NCBI RefSeq assembly: GCF_921293095.1
Contig: NC_060256.1
Coordinates: 89,125,851 to 89,189,850, forward strand
DNA from: Ischnura elegans
Lineage: Eukaryota > Arthropoda > Insecta > Odonata > Coenagrionidae
Length of the DNA: 64,000 nucleotides
Direction of reading: 5' to 3'
Shown here piece after piece: positions 55,305-64,000 of this stretch; positions within the stretch are counted from its first letter, which is position 1, and the number at the start of each line of letters is the position of its first letter. The notes below the pieces were generated by a model that saw only the letters and a list, made by a program, of their open reading frames with translations, did no database searches and had not been told where the DNA came from. Made by a program: the position numbers and the translations under genes.

Positions 55305-58300
55305 TTAGTCCTCCGTCGTCTGGGTTTTCCGTGGGTGCCCTCGACGTCGCTCCTGGAATCTGCTAGTTGAAGTGGGAGGGGAAGTACCATGATATGGTTT
55401 AAGCCTATTTTTGTGTACAACAACATTTCGAAAGGGAAGCTTCAGCCGCACATTTGTGTCCGAGAGAACTTCAATCACTTCGTATGGCCCCCTCCATGGG
55501 CAATGAAACTTCTTAACTCGGCCTGACTTAATTTGGGCATCACTCAAATACACATACTGCCCACACATGTACTTCACATCCCTGCATTTTTTATTGTACT
55601 GAATCTCTCGTGTTCTCTGCGCACTCCTACAACTATTGCGGCACTTCGACCTCAGATCCATCAGGATTTTCCGAAGACCCGTAACATAATCGCCGACAAT
55701 CTTTTTACTCTCTCTGTCCAAACACTCGAAAGGGGTTTTCATTGGAAACCCGAATACAACTTCATGTGGCGAACATGTTGTACTACTATGCGTGCTACTA
55801 TTATATGCTGTAGTTGCATATTGGAGTAATACATCCCAGCTATTGTTTTTAGAGTTTACGTAATGGCTAATCATAACCGCAATTGTTCGATGAACCCTCT
55901 CAATTCTCCCATTGCATTCCGGATGGAAGGGTGTTGTGCGTAACTTCGTAATCTTCAGTAATTTACACATATTTGTAAACAGTTCAGACATAAAATTAGA
56001 TCCCTGATCGCTCAAAAGCTTACTTGGCACACCAAATTTCAAAACCCACCTATTCACGAAAGCCTCAGCTACAGTCACTGCCGACTGATCCGCCAAGGGG
56101 ACCATGACCAAATACCGCGAAAAATGATCTAACATGGAGAGAATGTATCTGTTTCCACTCTCCGTCACGGGTAGGGGTCCTACCACATCGACCGCTACAA
56201 AATCAAAAGGGGCTTCGGCTTCAGGTAGCTTCTGCAAAGGCGCTCTCGTTCTACCATACGGGCTACGGCGATTGCATGACACACACTCTTTCACCAACCT
56301 TTCAACATGCGCTCGCATTTTAGGCCACCAATAGAGAGATTCTATTCTATTGAATGTTGACTGCGCACCTGCGTGGCCAAACAAAGGGTGCTCATGATAC
56401 TGTCTGAAAACATCTAATCTCATTATCTCCGGAACCACTAGTTTCAATCCATTACGCGTATCTTTGTATAAAAACCCTCCCTTTTCTTCGAAACCTTGTG
56501 ATGAACGCCACTGTTTACACTGCATATCCCTTACTTGCATTTTTGCTACGTCATCATCAAATATGGTGTCGACGAGCCTCACTTTACGACTCAAACAATC
56601 CGCGTTCAAATGTTTCTTCCCCGGTTTGTGAACAACGGAATAGTTATATTCGCCGAGCTTTAACGTCCATCGCATCAACCTACTAGAGGGGTCCTTCATA
56701 CTGAAAAGCCATTTCAATGCTGCGTGATCTGTCACAATTTTAAAATTTTTCCCAAATAAATAAGGCCTCCAATGCTGAACACTCCAAATGATCGCCAGCA
56801 ATTCTTTTTCAGTCGTGGAATAATTGATTTCCGCGGTATTTAGTTGCCGAGATGCATAGGCTATTGGATGCTCCTCTCCCGCGACCTCTTGTGATAAGAC
56901 GGCCCCAAGCGCAAAATTACTTGCATCCGTGGAGAGAATAAAGGGTTTGTTAAAATCAGGGTATACAAGCACAGGGCTACAAGTCAGTGCATCCTTCAAA
57001 ACACCCATTGCGTGTTGACAATCCGGTCCCCAGATAAACGCTGTCCCCTTCTTCAAAAGCCTTGTAAGGGGCCTGGCCAGCTCGGCGTATCGATCGACAA
57101 AGCGTCGGTAATAGTTGGCTAGACCGAGAAAAGATTGCAACTCTTTCACATTCGTTGGGGTTGGGAAGTTTTTCACCGCATCAATCTTTCCCGGGTCGGG
57201 CCGCACACCCTTTTTCGAAATAATATGGCTGAGATAATTTACCTGTTCTAAGGCAAAGTGGCATTTTTCAAATTTTAATGAAAGTTTTGATTCCCTCAAT
57301 TTTTTGAAAACTCGTCTCAATCTCTCGGAGTGTTCTTTAATTCCGCTACTGAATACAATAACATCATCTAAATATACTAAACACTGTAAGGGTTTTAATC
57401 CGCGGAGCACTCCGTCCATCATTCGCTGAAAGGTAGCAGGGGCATTTCGCAAACCAAATGGCATTCTAGTGTATTCGTAGTGCCCACTCTCGACAACGAA
57501 ACCGGTTTTAGGCTGCGATTCAGGGTGCATGGGTATTTGATGATACCCGCTGGTCATGTCTAAGGTCGTGAAATATTTACACCCCCCCAAATAATCAAGA
57601 GTATCGACGATATTTGGAATCGGATAGACATCGGGTGTTGTGATGGAGTTCAATTGCCGAAAATCTACACAAAATCTAAAATTTGGCTTCCCATCTGTGG
57701 ATTTCTTGGGCACGATAACGACTGGTGATGCCCATGGGCTCTCACTAGGTGTAATTATCCCAGCCTCAAGTTGCTCTTGCACAAATTTCTCTACCAATGG
57801 CTTCTGATGGTACGGAGTGCGGTATGGGCGACGATATATGGGCTTTACCTCATTAGTAGGTATGTGGTGGTACGCGATATCTGTCGCAGGTAGATTTTCC
57901 TTATGACTAAAAAGGTCACAAAACTCCTCCAGAACAGGCCTCAACACATTCACCTCATCAGGCGATAGGTGACTTAGCTTGTCAGCAAAATTTAATTTAT
58001 CGGTGACATTTTCTATCGTCCCTAATTGGCCAACTCTTACCACATCACTTTCGCCCGCCAACCCTGTAACTAGCTCGTCTACCGTAGCCAATAACATCCC
58101 CTTTGGGAAATTTAATTCCTCTGTCCCAAAATTCGCCACTTGAAAGATAACAGAGTTATCTTCGCCTATGCCGCTCAAACTACGAGCCACGGCACACCCC
58201 TCAACATCCGGAATTATGGGTTCCACAATAACTTCGCGACCCTGAAAGGAGGTTTCACTTACAATTGTTGTTCTAATTATTTTTTCGCTACGCGGCGGCA

Positions 58301-58793
58301 CAGATATAGGATTTGCTAACCTCAACTCTACATTTTTAATAGTTTTTTCGTGTCTTTTAGAACTACTGTCCTTCTTATTAGGGCTAATCTCGTCCTTCAG
58401 GTCCTGTTTCTTCTCTACTAGTTCCCCTGTTAATGGCCAACTATTTTTGCCAACAAAAAGTTTACTCCCACTCACATCAATTGATGCCCCATATTTCTTA
58501 AGAAAATCCAAGCCTAAAATCCCGTCAAATTCTGCAACTCGCTCAATCACTTGCATATTTACATCATACTTCACTGCCCCCACAAAAAAGGTCACTTCTT
58601 TCTCCCCGTAATTCCACATTTTTCCCCCAGCAATACCCAAAATTCTGACCGCTGGTGCTCTGATTTTGTCTGTTCCACATACAGCGCGCCTGATTAGGGA
58701 AATCTGAGCCCCCGTGTCTATAAGCATTTTACATTTTCTTCCTAAAATATTAACTACTGCCACCAAATCGCATGAATCCCCCCTACTGCCCAC
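55305..58793 (-). CDS. Gypsy Pol polyprotein (protease, RT, RNase H, integrase)
   Basis: One uninterrupted frame of 1162 codons. Domains in order are: aspartic protease with LIDTGAQISLI near residue 25; reverse transcriptase with FRFCVDFRQLNSI and the catalytic YLDDVIVFS near 473; RNase H with STDASNFALGAVL near 620; integrase zinc finger (H-H near 800, CVSC near 834); and the integrase core with Asp in VAVDVVGPLP (about 866), LLSDQGSNF (about 926) and Glu in CNGRIERVH (about 960). A C-terminal domain follows, with VKKFHCPWRGPYEVIEVLSD. The frame has no ATG at its start (GTG at 58793) and overlaps the gag end in the -1 register, so it is probably made by frameshifting. All catalytic residues that I can check are present. 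Confidence 0.96.
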   Translation of the reverse strand: MGSRGDSCDLVAVVNILGRKCKMLIDTGAQISLIRRAVCGTDKIRAPAVRILGIAGGKMWNYGEKEVTFFVGAVKYDVNMQVIERVAEFDGILGLDFLKKYGASIDVSGSKLFVGKNSWPLTGELVEKKQDLKDEISPNKKDSSSKRHEKTIKNVELRLANPISVPPRSEKIIRTTIVSETSFQGREVIVEPIIPDVEGCAVARSLSGIGEDNSVIFQVANFGTEELNFPKGMLLATVDELVTGLAGESDVVRVGQLGTIENVTDKLNFADKLSHLSPDEVNVLRPVLEEFCDLFSHKENLPATDIAYHHIPTNEVKPIYRRPYRTPYHQKPLVEKFVQEQLEAGIITPSESPWASPVVIVPKKSTDGKPNFRFCVDFRQLNSITTPDVYPIPNIVDTLDYLGGCKYFTTLDMTSGYHQIPMHPESQPKTGFVVESGHYEYTRMPFGLRNAPATFQRMMDGVLRGLKPLQCLVYLDDVIVFSSGIKEHSERLRRVFKKLRESKLSLKFEKCHFALEQVNYLSHIISKKGVRPDPGKIDAVKNFPTPTNVKELQSFLGLANYYRRFVDRYAELARPLTRLLKKGTAFIWGPDCQHAMGVLKDALTCSPVLVYPDFNKPFILSTDASNFALGAVLSQEVAGEEHPIAYASRQLNTAEINYSTTEKELLAIIWSVQHWRPYLFGKNFKIVTDHAALKWLFSMKDPSSRLMRWTLKLGEYNYSVVHKPGKKHLNADCLSRKVRLVDTIFDDDVAKMQVRDMQCKQWRSSQGFEEKGGFLYKDTRNGLKLVVPEIMRLDVFRQYHEHPLFGHAGAQSTFNRIESLYWWPKMRAHVERLVKECVSCNRRSPYGRTRAPLQKLPEAEAPFDFVAVDVVGPLPVTESGNRYILSMLDHFSRYLVMVPLADQSAVTVAEAFVNRWVLKFGVPSKLLSDQGSNFMSELFTNMCKLLKITKLRTTPFHPECNGRIERVHRTIAVMISHYVNSKNNSWDVLLQYATTAYNSSTHSSTTCSPHEVVFGFPMKTPFECLDRESKKIVGDYVTGLRKILMDLRSKCRNSCRSAQRTREIQYNKKCRDVKYMCGQYVYLSDAQIKSGRVKKFHCPWRGPYEVIEVLSDTNVRLKLPFRNVVVHKNRLKPYHGTSPPTSTSRFQERRRGHPRKTQTTED

Positions 58794-58810
58794 ACGAGGT
58801 AGGATTACAC

Positions 58811-59734
58811 TTACCAGGGGCCGGATTCGGCGGCTCTTCCGGCCCCAGCGCCGTTTAAATCTCCCGCCTGTTGGACCCCGCTGCGGCTCCTACAATCACG
58901 GGCCAGATGATCTCCCCCTCCGCAGATAAAACAGCGCCTTCCTCGGCTGCACTGCTTGGAAAGGTGACCGGGCTGCCCGCAGTTGAAACAGACGCGCTGG
59001 CTAGGGGCATGGAATACTCGGCGGGTGGGTGGTCCATCCCTTGGTCCCTCCGCCGGCCTCCTCTCAGTCTCCTGGATCCGGATGGCGTTAGCGATGGCAG
59101 CATCGAAGGTCTCAGGGGCAGTCAGTCGACACTGATGGCCAACCTCCCCAGTTAGCCCACGTAGGAACGTGTCGAGCGCCCGCTGATCCGCCTCGACACG
59201 TCGCTCCGCCACTCGTTCTGCTGGGCCCTCAGTGGAGTAGGTTCGCGCATTTATCGCCCGCACTCGGTCAGCGAATGCCTCAATGCCTTCGCCCGGTGAC
59301 ATGCGGAGGTTCGACAACACCTCCCGGAAAAACCGCGCGCTCTTTTTGGAGCGGTACCGCGCCGTAACGAGAGCCTTAAAAACTTCGTACGAGTCTGCCT
59401 CGCGGCATTCGTCTTTACTACGAATGAAAATATTAGCGTCTCCGAGCATACGCAGCTTAGCGACTCGCAATCTATCGGCATCGGACCATCCACCGAGATC
59501 TGCGATTCCCTCCAACTTTGAAAAGAAGGCGTCGACATCCTCCTCGACTTTTCCCGAAAACTCGCCAACCGCCGTGAAATATGCGAGCTGTGGTCGAGTT
59601 TCTGTCGCGGTTGCCGCGCTGTTATTCTTCAGCCTCTTATTTTCCGTTTCGACCACGCGGAGTCGTTCGCACAGTTCGTTCATGGCCTGCTGGAGCTCCA
59701 CCTCTCGTCCACCTAAACTGATTCGAGAAGACAT
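58811..59734 (-). CDS. Gypsy Gag protein with two zinc knuckles
   Basis: 307 codons from ATG at 59734 to TAA at 58811. The order is an N-terminal coiled-coil-like stretch (QQAMNELCERLRVVETENKR), a capsid-like helical region (YFTAVGEFSGKVEEDVDAFF; FLRGLTGEVGHQC), then two CCHC knuckles, CFNCGQPGHLSKQC near 245 and CFICGGGDHLARDC near 265. It would form the virus-like particle and bind RNA. It sits upstream of pol, with about 90 bases downstream of the PBS used as leader. Confidence 0.94.
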   Translation of the reverse strand: MSSRISLGGREVELQQAMNELCERLRVVETENKRLKNNSAATATETRPQLAYFTAVGEFSGKVEEDVDAFFSKLEGIADLGGWSDADRLRVAKLRMLGDANIFIRSKDECREADSYEVFKALVTARYRSKKSARFFREVLSNLRMSPGEGIEAFADRVRAINARTYSTEGPAERVAERRVEADQRALDTFLRGLTGEVGHQCRLTAPETFDAAIANAIRIQETERRPAEGPRDGPPTRRVFHAPSQRVCFNCGQPGHLSKQCSRGRRCFICGGGDHLARDCRSRSGVQQAGDLNGAGAGRAAESGPW

Positions 59735-59773
59735 GGTCTTATCTTCTGATATGTATCCTCCACTGACTAAAAT

Positions 59774-59791
59774 CCGACACTTCTGACACCA
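59774..59791 (-). other. Primer-binding site (tRNA-Leu-like)
   Basis: TGGTGTCAGAAGTG begins one base after the 5' LTR. It is complementary to the 3' end typical of leucine tRNAs (ending CTGACACCA). The tRNA assignment is from knowledge of that family. Confidence 0.75.
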
Positions 59792-59792
59792 A

Positions 59793-60187
59793 TGTAAGAT
59801 TTACGACCGCTACTGGTCCGTCAGAGGAAGTACAGGGAACAGAATTGAAAGATTTTGTGAGATAAAGACCATTCTTTTATTGATCCCCAACTTGATGTTG
59901 CTCTCTCTACATCTCGCACTTGACTCCCTGCTGCCAAGCTGCTTAGACTCCCAAGTCCACCTTAGGCGTCCCCACGTGATCGGTATTCACCTCTCCGATT
60001 CGTTGCCATCGCCGTGGCATGTGAGGCTCGTAGGTCGCTGATGTTGCAGTACCTATTGGTGGGAAAGGAGCGACCGGAAACCAGAGGGATGTGCAGGTAA
60101 GGTGCAAGCAGAGGAAAAGAACGGAGAGAGCGTGGGATGCTTAGGTAGGTTCCTTCAATATGAAGAGCCAGCATCCGGTCTCCTACA
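59793..60187 (-). repeat. 5' LTR of the Gypsy element
   Basis: 395 bp, appears identical to 54242-54636. The target duplication CTAA follows. Confidence 0.95.
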
Positions 60188-61052
60188 CTAAGCTATTTCT
60201 TCCATGGGTAATGGCAATGGGTAACTGAATAGTATGGTATAAAATGTAAAGGCAGAAGAGAGCCATCAGAAAGTTTTCTTCAATTTCAGTCTAAGTGAAT
60301 TAATTAATTTCTCAGTCATACGGTGTTGCCTTAATGATATCCTGGTTGAATTTCAGACTGAGTGACTCATATGTGTGTGACTGATAGCCAGTATTACATT
60401 TTAACATCTCATTCGTATTGAGATCTATCTTGCCATGTCAGAGCATTGTGCAGTGTTGGCAAAGAACTCAGTTCTGAATTTCACAAAAAGAGCAACTCAA
60501 AACAGCCCAAACTTTTTATTTCAAAGAACTACCAGAAGTGCACAGAGATTTCATTGCCCTGCAGTGCAATATTCCTATTTCATCACTGTTGACTGTGTGC
60601 TCTCATCATCTTCATAGCTGCTTAACACATTCCGTGCTGACCGTTTTTTGAGGAAAATGCCCTGTGGCTGACTTTTTGGCAAAAATTTGTATTTTTTTAT
60701 TATTATTTTAACGACGTGATCTTATGATTTGTGATTCCTGGTACATGTTTTCGCACTTTTTTTTTTTAAATAACCCTTCATTTAATTGAATGGTTTGCGG
60801 CGTAACTTCGTGAAATTTCCTCATAATGGAATGAAAAAACTTTGTAAATTTCACATGAATTTTATTGGCACGACCAGTTTCATCGCTGCGCAACATCATC
60901 AGGTGCATATACAGGAGAGCACGGCCTTAAATACCCTGGGATACAAGGGAACGGGTGTTGGACAAGAGGTGGGTGGTTGAGTGAGGGCGAGGGAAGGTGG
61001 GGGGAAAAAACCCAGGAAGAGGAAGGCTGGGAAGGCGGTGCGGTGTGTCACA

Positions 61053-61305
61053 CTAAGTCGTTAGGTGGGGGGTGGGATAAGGGTTAGGATTATGGTCAGT
61101 AATGACGGGTGTGAGAGGTAGGTTGAGTAATGGGGAGTGGGAAAGGAAAATGACATCGTTAAGTAGCAACTCTTTGTCATGACGTACCGTTTTTAAAATT
61201 TCCATGGACTCTAAGGCGTCCAGCTTGGGTCCTTTTCTCTCCACATGGAGGATCTCCGGCTCAAAAGTGCTGGCATGATTGTTCTCGAGTAAATGTTTGG
61301 CGAAC
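61053..61305 (-). pseudogene. Penelope C-terminal tail, left arm
   Basis: An open frame on the minus strand encodes FAKHLLENNHAS...HVERKGPKLDALESMEI...LSHSPLLNL, the region after the GIY-YIG core in Penelope-type proteins. No nuclease or RT core is present. It duplicates the right arm with one or two substitutions. Confidence 0.7.
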
Positions 61306-61313
61306 ACCTCGCT

Positions 61314-61566
61314 GTTCGCCAAACATTTACTCGAGAACAATCATGCCAGCACTTTTGAGCCGGAGATCCTCCATGTGGAGAGAAAAGGACCCAAGCTGGA
61401 CGCCTTAGAGTCCATGGAAATTTTAAAAACGGTACGTCATGACAAAGAGTTGCTACTTAACGATGTCATTTTCCTTTCCCACTCCCCATTACTCAACCTA
61501 CCTCTCACACCCATCATTACTGACCATAATCCTAACCCTTATCCCACCCCCCACCTAACGACTTAG
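61314..61566 (+). pseudogene. Penelope C-terminal tail, right arm
   Basis: Mirror image of the left-arm frame. The only protein differences seen are at the hairpin centre and a Val/Ile change in LTP(V/I)ITDHN. Confidence 0.7.
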
Positions 61567-61716
61567 TGTGACACACCGCACCGCCTTCCCAGCCTTCCTC
61601 TTCCTGGGTTTTTTCCCCCCACCTTCCCTCGCCCTCACTCAACCACCCACCTCTTGTCCAACACCCGTTCCCTTGTATCCCAGGGTATTTAAGGCCGTGC
61701 TCTCCTGTATATGCAC

Positions 61717-61742
61717 CTGATGATGTCGCGCAGCGATGAAAC
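61717..61742 (+). ncRNA. Hammerhead-ribozyme-like core in Penelope 3' UTR
   Basis: CTGATGA, a 5-bp stem (GTCGC/GCGAT, loop GCA) and GAAAC resemble the hammerhead core with stem II. TGG/CCA could form stem III, followed by ATA as a cleavage triplet. One extra base sits between CTGATGA and the stem, and stem I is not convincing. Hammerheads are known in Penelope elements. A mirror copy lies at 60877-60902. Confidence 0.4.
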
Positions 61743-62639
61743 TGGTCGTGCCAATAAAATTCATGTGAAATTTACAAAGTTTTTTCATTCCATTAACCCT
61801 TCATTTGTTGAAAATTTGAAATTTAAATTTTCAAAGTATCCTGTCAAACTTTTGATACCTTCCCGCAACACACCTACATATTTCACACATTTCTTTGCTC
61901 TTTGTCAGTACTGTAGCGAAAACCCATTCAGACTTTATCACTTTCTGGAAAAAACTTATGGAAATAGTAATGCAGCAAACATTATTTTTATAATCTGGAA
62001 ATGATACATTCAAATACGATTTTAAATGTTTTATTGCTCAAAAGAAAATATTGCGAGTATTACCAATATTTCCAGCAAAAGTGTTGCTCCCTATTGTGGA
62101 AAAATTATTATGAACGATATGATATCCTTTGGATAAGATTTAATAATGATAAACATTGGTTTATAAATGAAAGGGAAAATTTGTATAAACGAAGAATTGT
62201 TGCAACTAAACATATTGTTTTACAAATCAAAAATTGACCAGCATTTTTAGAATAATTTTTCAGTTACTAAATACTTCGCATAAAATAATATCTTTTTAAA
62301 TAAATATTGAAATAAAAAATATAAAAGGTAAACATTAAAAAATAATTTTTTTCTGCTGGGTAAATAATTTTCTGCATCTCAAATTCTTGTGATACTTCTG
62401 GAAACAGTCAAAAGACAATTGAGGATCAGATAGGCAGGGCTATAATATGATGTATCCTGGTTGACATTCTTCTTGAAGCACTGCCTACATCTCTTCTGTT
62501 TTCGCCTTTTCTGTCTATCGTGTTTTTCATATAATCGGGTAAATGTCCTAATAAGCCCTTGGTTTTGGTTGAGGCAGGCTAGGATGACTATCTCCTCAAA
62601 GGGATCGAAGGTACAGATATTGTCATAAGAGATTCTATA

Positions 62640-63440
62640 ACTGGAATTAGAAAGTCGATGAGAGGAAATTTTCATAAATTTTCTATGAATAAAAATTACG
62701 TTTCAGCAACAGTGATTTCAGTTGGTGGATTCCCAATTTTTAGTACCATTTGATGGATTTCCTTTCAATGGGAAAGTCAGACATCATTTGATCCCAATGA
62801 TCGAGGCCACAATTGTAATTGCTGTATTCAACCACCGCATGTGGCTTTCTCGGCGTGCACCCTCGTTTTCTCGTAGATTCGTTCATTTTTTGCACTGAAT
62901 TCAGCGATGATCATCCGCACTTCCCTCTTATCCGTCCACCTTAGGATACCGACTTTATACTTATGAAAGGCCTCCACCACCTCACCTTTCTTTAATTCGC
63001 AGCAGAGCACCAAAAGAGGAATAACTTTCTTGCCTCTCCTCAGTGTCCCCGTCAAGTTAGGTTTCCCATTTGGATGGAGTCTAGAACTGGCTACACTGTT
63101 ATAAAAGTTATCAATATAAAAGGATTAGCCTCAGTCTAAATGATCCTCCATCATTTCTTTACCATCTTCTCCGAATGCCCTTTTCCAGAAACTTCTGAGT
63201 TGGAGGACCTGCAGTGCCAAACCCTTTGCTTCCGTCAACATATACAACTTTATTGCGTACCTGTAGCGCTTTCCCCTCACATATTCACTATATCCCAGCC
63301 TAGCTCTCCAAGAAACCATAGACTCTTCCAAACTTAGGTCACGTGAGCGAAACAGGCGAAGAGTGGTGACTGACCCTCTCCCATACCCTAACAGCGGTGG
63401 CTGGCGCTCATGGTGGAACATAACGCAAAAGGGAATCATG
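62640..63440 (-). pseudogene. piggyBac transposase pseudogene, family A copy 2
   Basis: Blocks SRDLSLEESMVSWRARLGYS and RGKRYRYAIKLYMLTEAKG (63345-63250), then MTGTLRRGKKVIPLL (63055-63000) and KVGILRWTDKREVRM (62960-62920), are piggyBac core pieces. The N-terminal third is deleted and frames are broken. As in copy 1, the first catalytic Asp position is Glu (GAA). The cysteine-rich tail lies at about 62620-62400. It is inactive. Confidence 0.8.
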
Positions 63441-63505
63441 ACGTAGCGTCTACGTCATCAGTCACTGGGTAGTGGCTGCCATGGCGTAGACGCTACGTCA
63501 TCAGC
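63439..63505. repeat. Subterminal palindrome with TGACGTA sites
   Basis: TGACGTAGCGTCTACG and its reverse complement flank a spacer of about 34 bases, just inside the piggyBac right end. Both arms hold TACGTCA, a CRE/ATF-like half-site arrangement. Confidence 0.7.
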
Positions 63506-63570
63506 ACGGAACGTGTTAAAGAAATACAAGTGTTATCAGCTTAAATGCTGTACCCCTTTGCCATTCATAA

Positions 63571-63786
63571 AGGTCCAGTGAGGAAATTTCTGAGGACCAT
63601 ACCTCTAAAAGGTGTAAGTCTGTGAGAGCAGTGGGCATCCTGGTGAAGCCTGGAGGAAAAATTTGCTGTAGGTGTGACAAGAGCATTTCCAAAATTTCTA
63701 AAAGTGAAGTTGTATCCAACGGCATTGACGAAAGCGATAAAGAACTTACATCAGTTAAGTCTTTGGTGGAAAATGATGAAAAATAA
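63571..63786 (+). CDS. Unidentified open frame with Cys cluster
   Basis: About 70 codons without an ATG: EEISEDHTSKRCKSVRAVGI, then LVKPGGKICCRCDKSISKIS and an acidic end DESDKELTSVKSLVENDEK before TAA. The C-x(n)-CCRC arrangement suggests a metal-binding patch. It could be an exon or a transposon fragment. It lies just outside the piggyBac right end. Confidence 0.3.
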   Translation, partial: RSSEEISEDHTSKRCKSVRAVGILVKPGGKICCRCDKSISKISKSEVVSNGIDESDKELTSVKSLVENDEK

Positions 63787-64000
63787 GATGAAGCAAACTG
63801 CAGCTTGGAGGCTTTAGACTGCTCTCCTTTGAAATTACATTCTTTTGCCTTCTCACAGTAGACACTCTTATGGAAAAGGAAATATAATACAGACTAAGCA
63901 TCACCTTGTTTCTAAAGTGTTTGGTGCATTGACATTATAGTGCTCGCAGAGTTTCTGTGCACTAGAGAGTTTCCCCAAGTCCAGTTGCCCATGGTAGAGG

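Larger units (their letters stand above)
54242..60187 (-). mobile_element. Gypsy-type LTR retrotransposon, structurally complete
   Basis: Two 395-bp LTRs (TGTAAG...CCTACA as written on plus) enclose gag, pol and a small third frame. The target duplication is CTAA (54238-54241 and 60188-60191). A primer-binding site and polypurine tract lie in the expected places. No envelope gene is seen. By eye the LTRs look identical and the frames are open, so the insertion is recent and may be active. Confidence 0.96.
60784..61793. mobile_element. Penelope-like insertion forming a ~1-kb palindrome
   Basis: Target duplication TAACCCTTCATTT (60771-60783 and 61794-61806). The arms 60828-61305 and 61314-61791 are almost perfect reverse complements around an 8-base spacer. 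Each arm, read towards its outer end, encodes the tail of a Penelope endonuclease protein (FAKHLLENNHASTFEPEI, then KLDALESMEILK) and a 3' UTR. The 44 bases at 60784-60827 are present only on the left. Confidence 0.88.
60626..63515 (-). mobile_element. piggyBac family A, copy 2
   Basis: Ends CACATTCCGTGCTGA and inverted TCAGCACGGAACGTG are flanked by TTAA (60622-60625 and 63516-63519). It carries a piggyBac relic and a Penelope insertion (60784-61793). It matches 17590-22300 but lacks the N-terminal part of the transposase. A subterminal palindrome lies at 63439-63505. Confidence 0.9.

Overview
This window is arthropod, and most likely insect, nuclear DNA. The genes have introns with GT/AG splice sites and conserved phases, one exon matches an arthropod-type ZAD zinc-finger domain, and most of the rest is nested transposable elements. 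I see nothing prokaryotic: no operons, no ribosome-binding sites, no CRISPR array. Species cannot be read from the sequence.

Host genes. (1) NAA40, the N-terminal acetyltransferase of histones H4 and H2A, lies on the minus strand from 13554 to 4160. All six coding exons can be placed, giving about 221 residues. (2) MAX, the bHLH-zipper dimer partner of Myc/Mxd/Mnt, lies on the plus strand from about 14371 to 24645. Three exons are secure, one start exon is inferred, and a poly(A) signal sits at 25159. The two genes are head to head over roughly 0.8 kb. (3) Three exons with matching phases (35767 to 34624, minus) form the 3' end of a gene I do not recognise. (4) A single exon at 51476-51665 (minus) looks like the second half of a ZAD domain. 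A short cysteine-containing open frame near the right edge (63571-63786) may be a gene fragment.

Transposons in the left half (1-31 kb). A 2.1-kb terminal-inverted-repeat (TIR) element with palindromic tandem arrays at both ends occupies 1398-3527. NAA40 introns hold a dead Tigger/pogo element (4509-6703) and a degenerate LINE (8105-10720) carrying two hAT-type MITEs. The large MAX intron holds a decayed piggyBac copy containing a LINE with target duplication, a 675-bp MITE and smaller MITEs. Downstream of MAX, a Mutator-like element with 9-bp target duplication sits inside another LINE copy (26189-28499). A 1.35-kb solo LTR follows (29121-30466).

Transposons in the right half (31-64 kb). 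Three Penelope-like elements (31976-33090, 49269-50741, 60784-61793) all show inverted, partly deleted copies of their own ends. The last is a near-perfect palindrome with about 478-bp arms. A second LINE family (37550-40581) is split by a piggyBac at a TTAA site. A tRNA-related repeat is amplified at 51.7-53.1 kb. A structurally complete Gypsy LTR retrotransposon with apparently identical LTRs lies at 54242-60187. A second copy of the MAX-intron piggyBac family spans 60626-63515 and serves as the 'empty site' that dates insertions in the first copy.

Overall the window is a short stretch of conserved gene pair followed by about 35 kb of layered transposons. The nesting gives relative ages: piggyBac family A is older than the LINE, MITE and Penelope insertions it contains, and the Gypsy element is the youngest.
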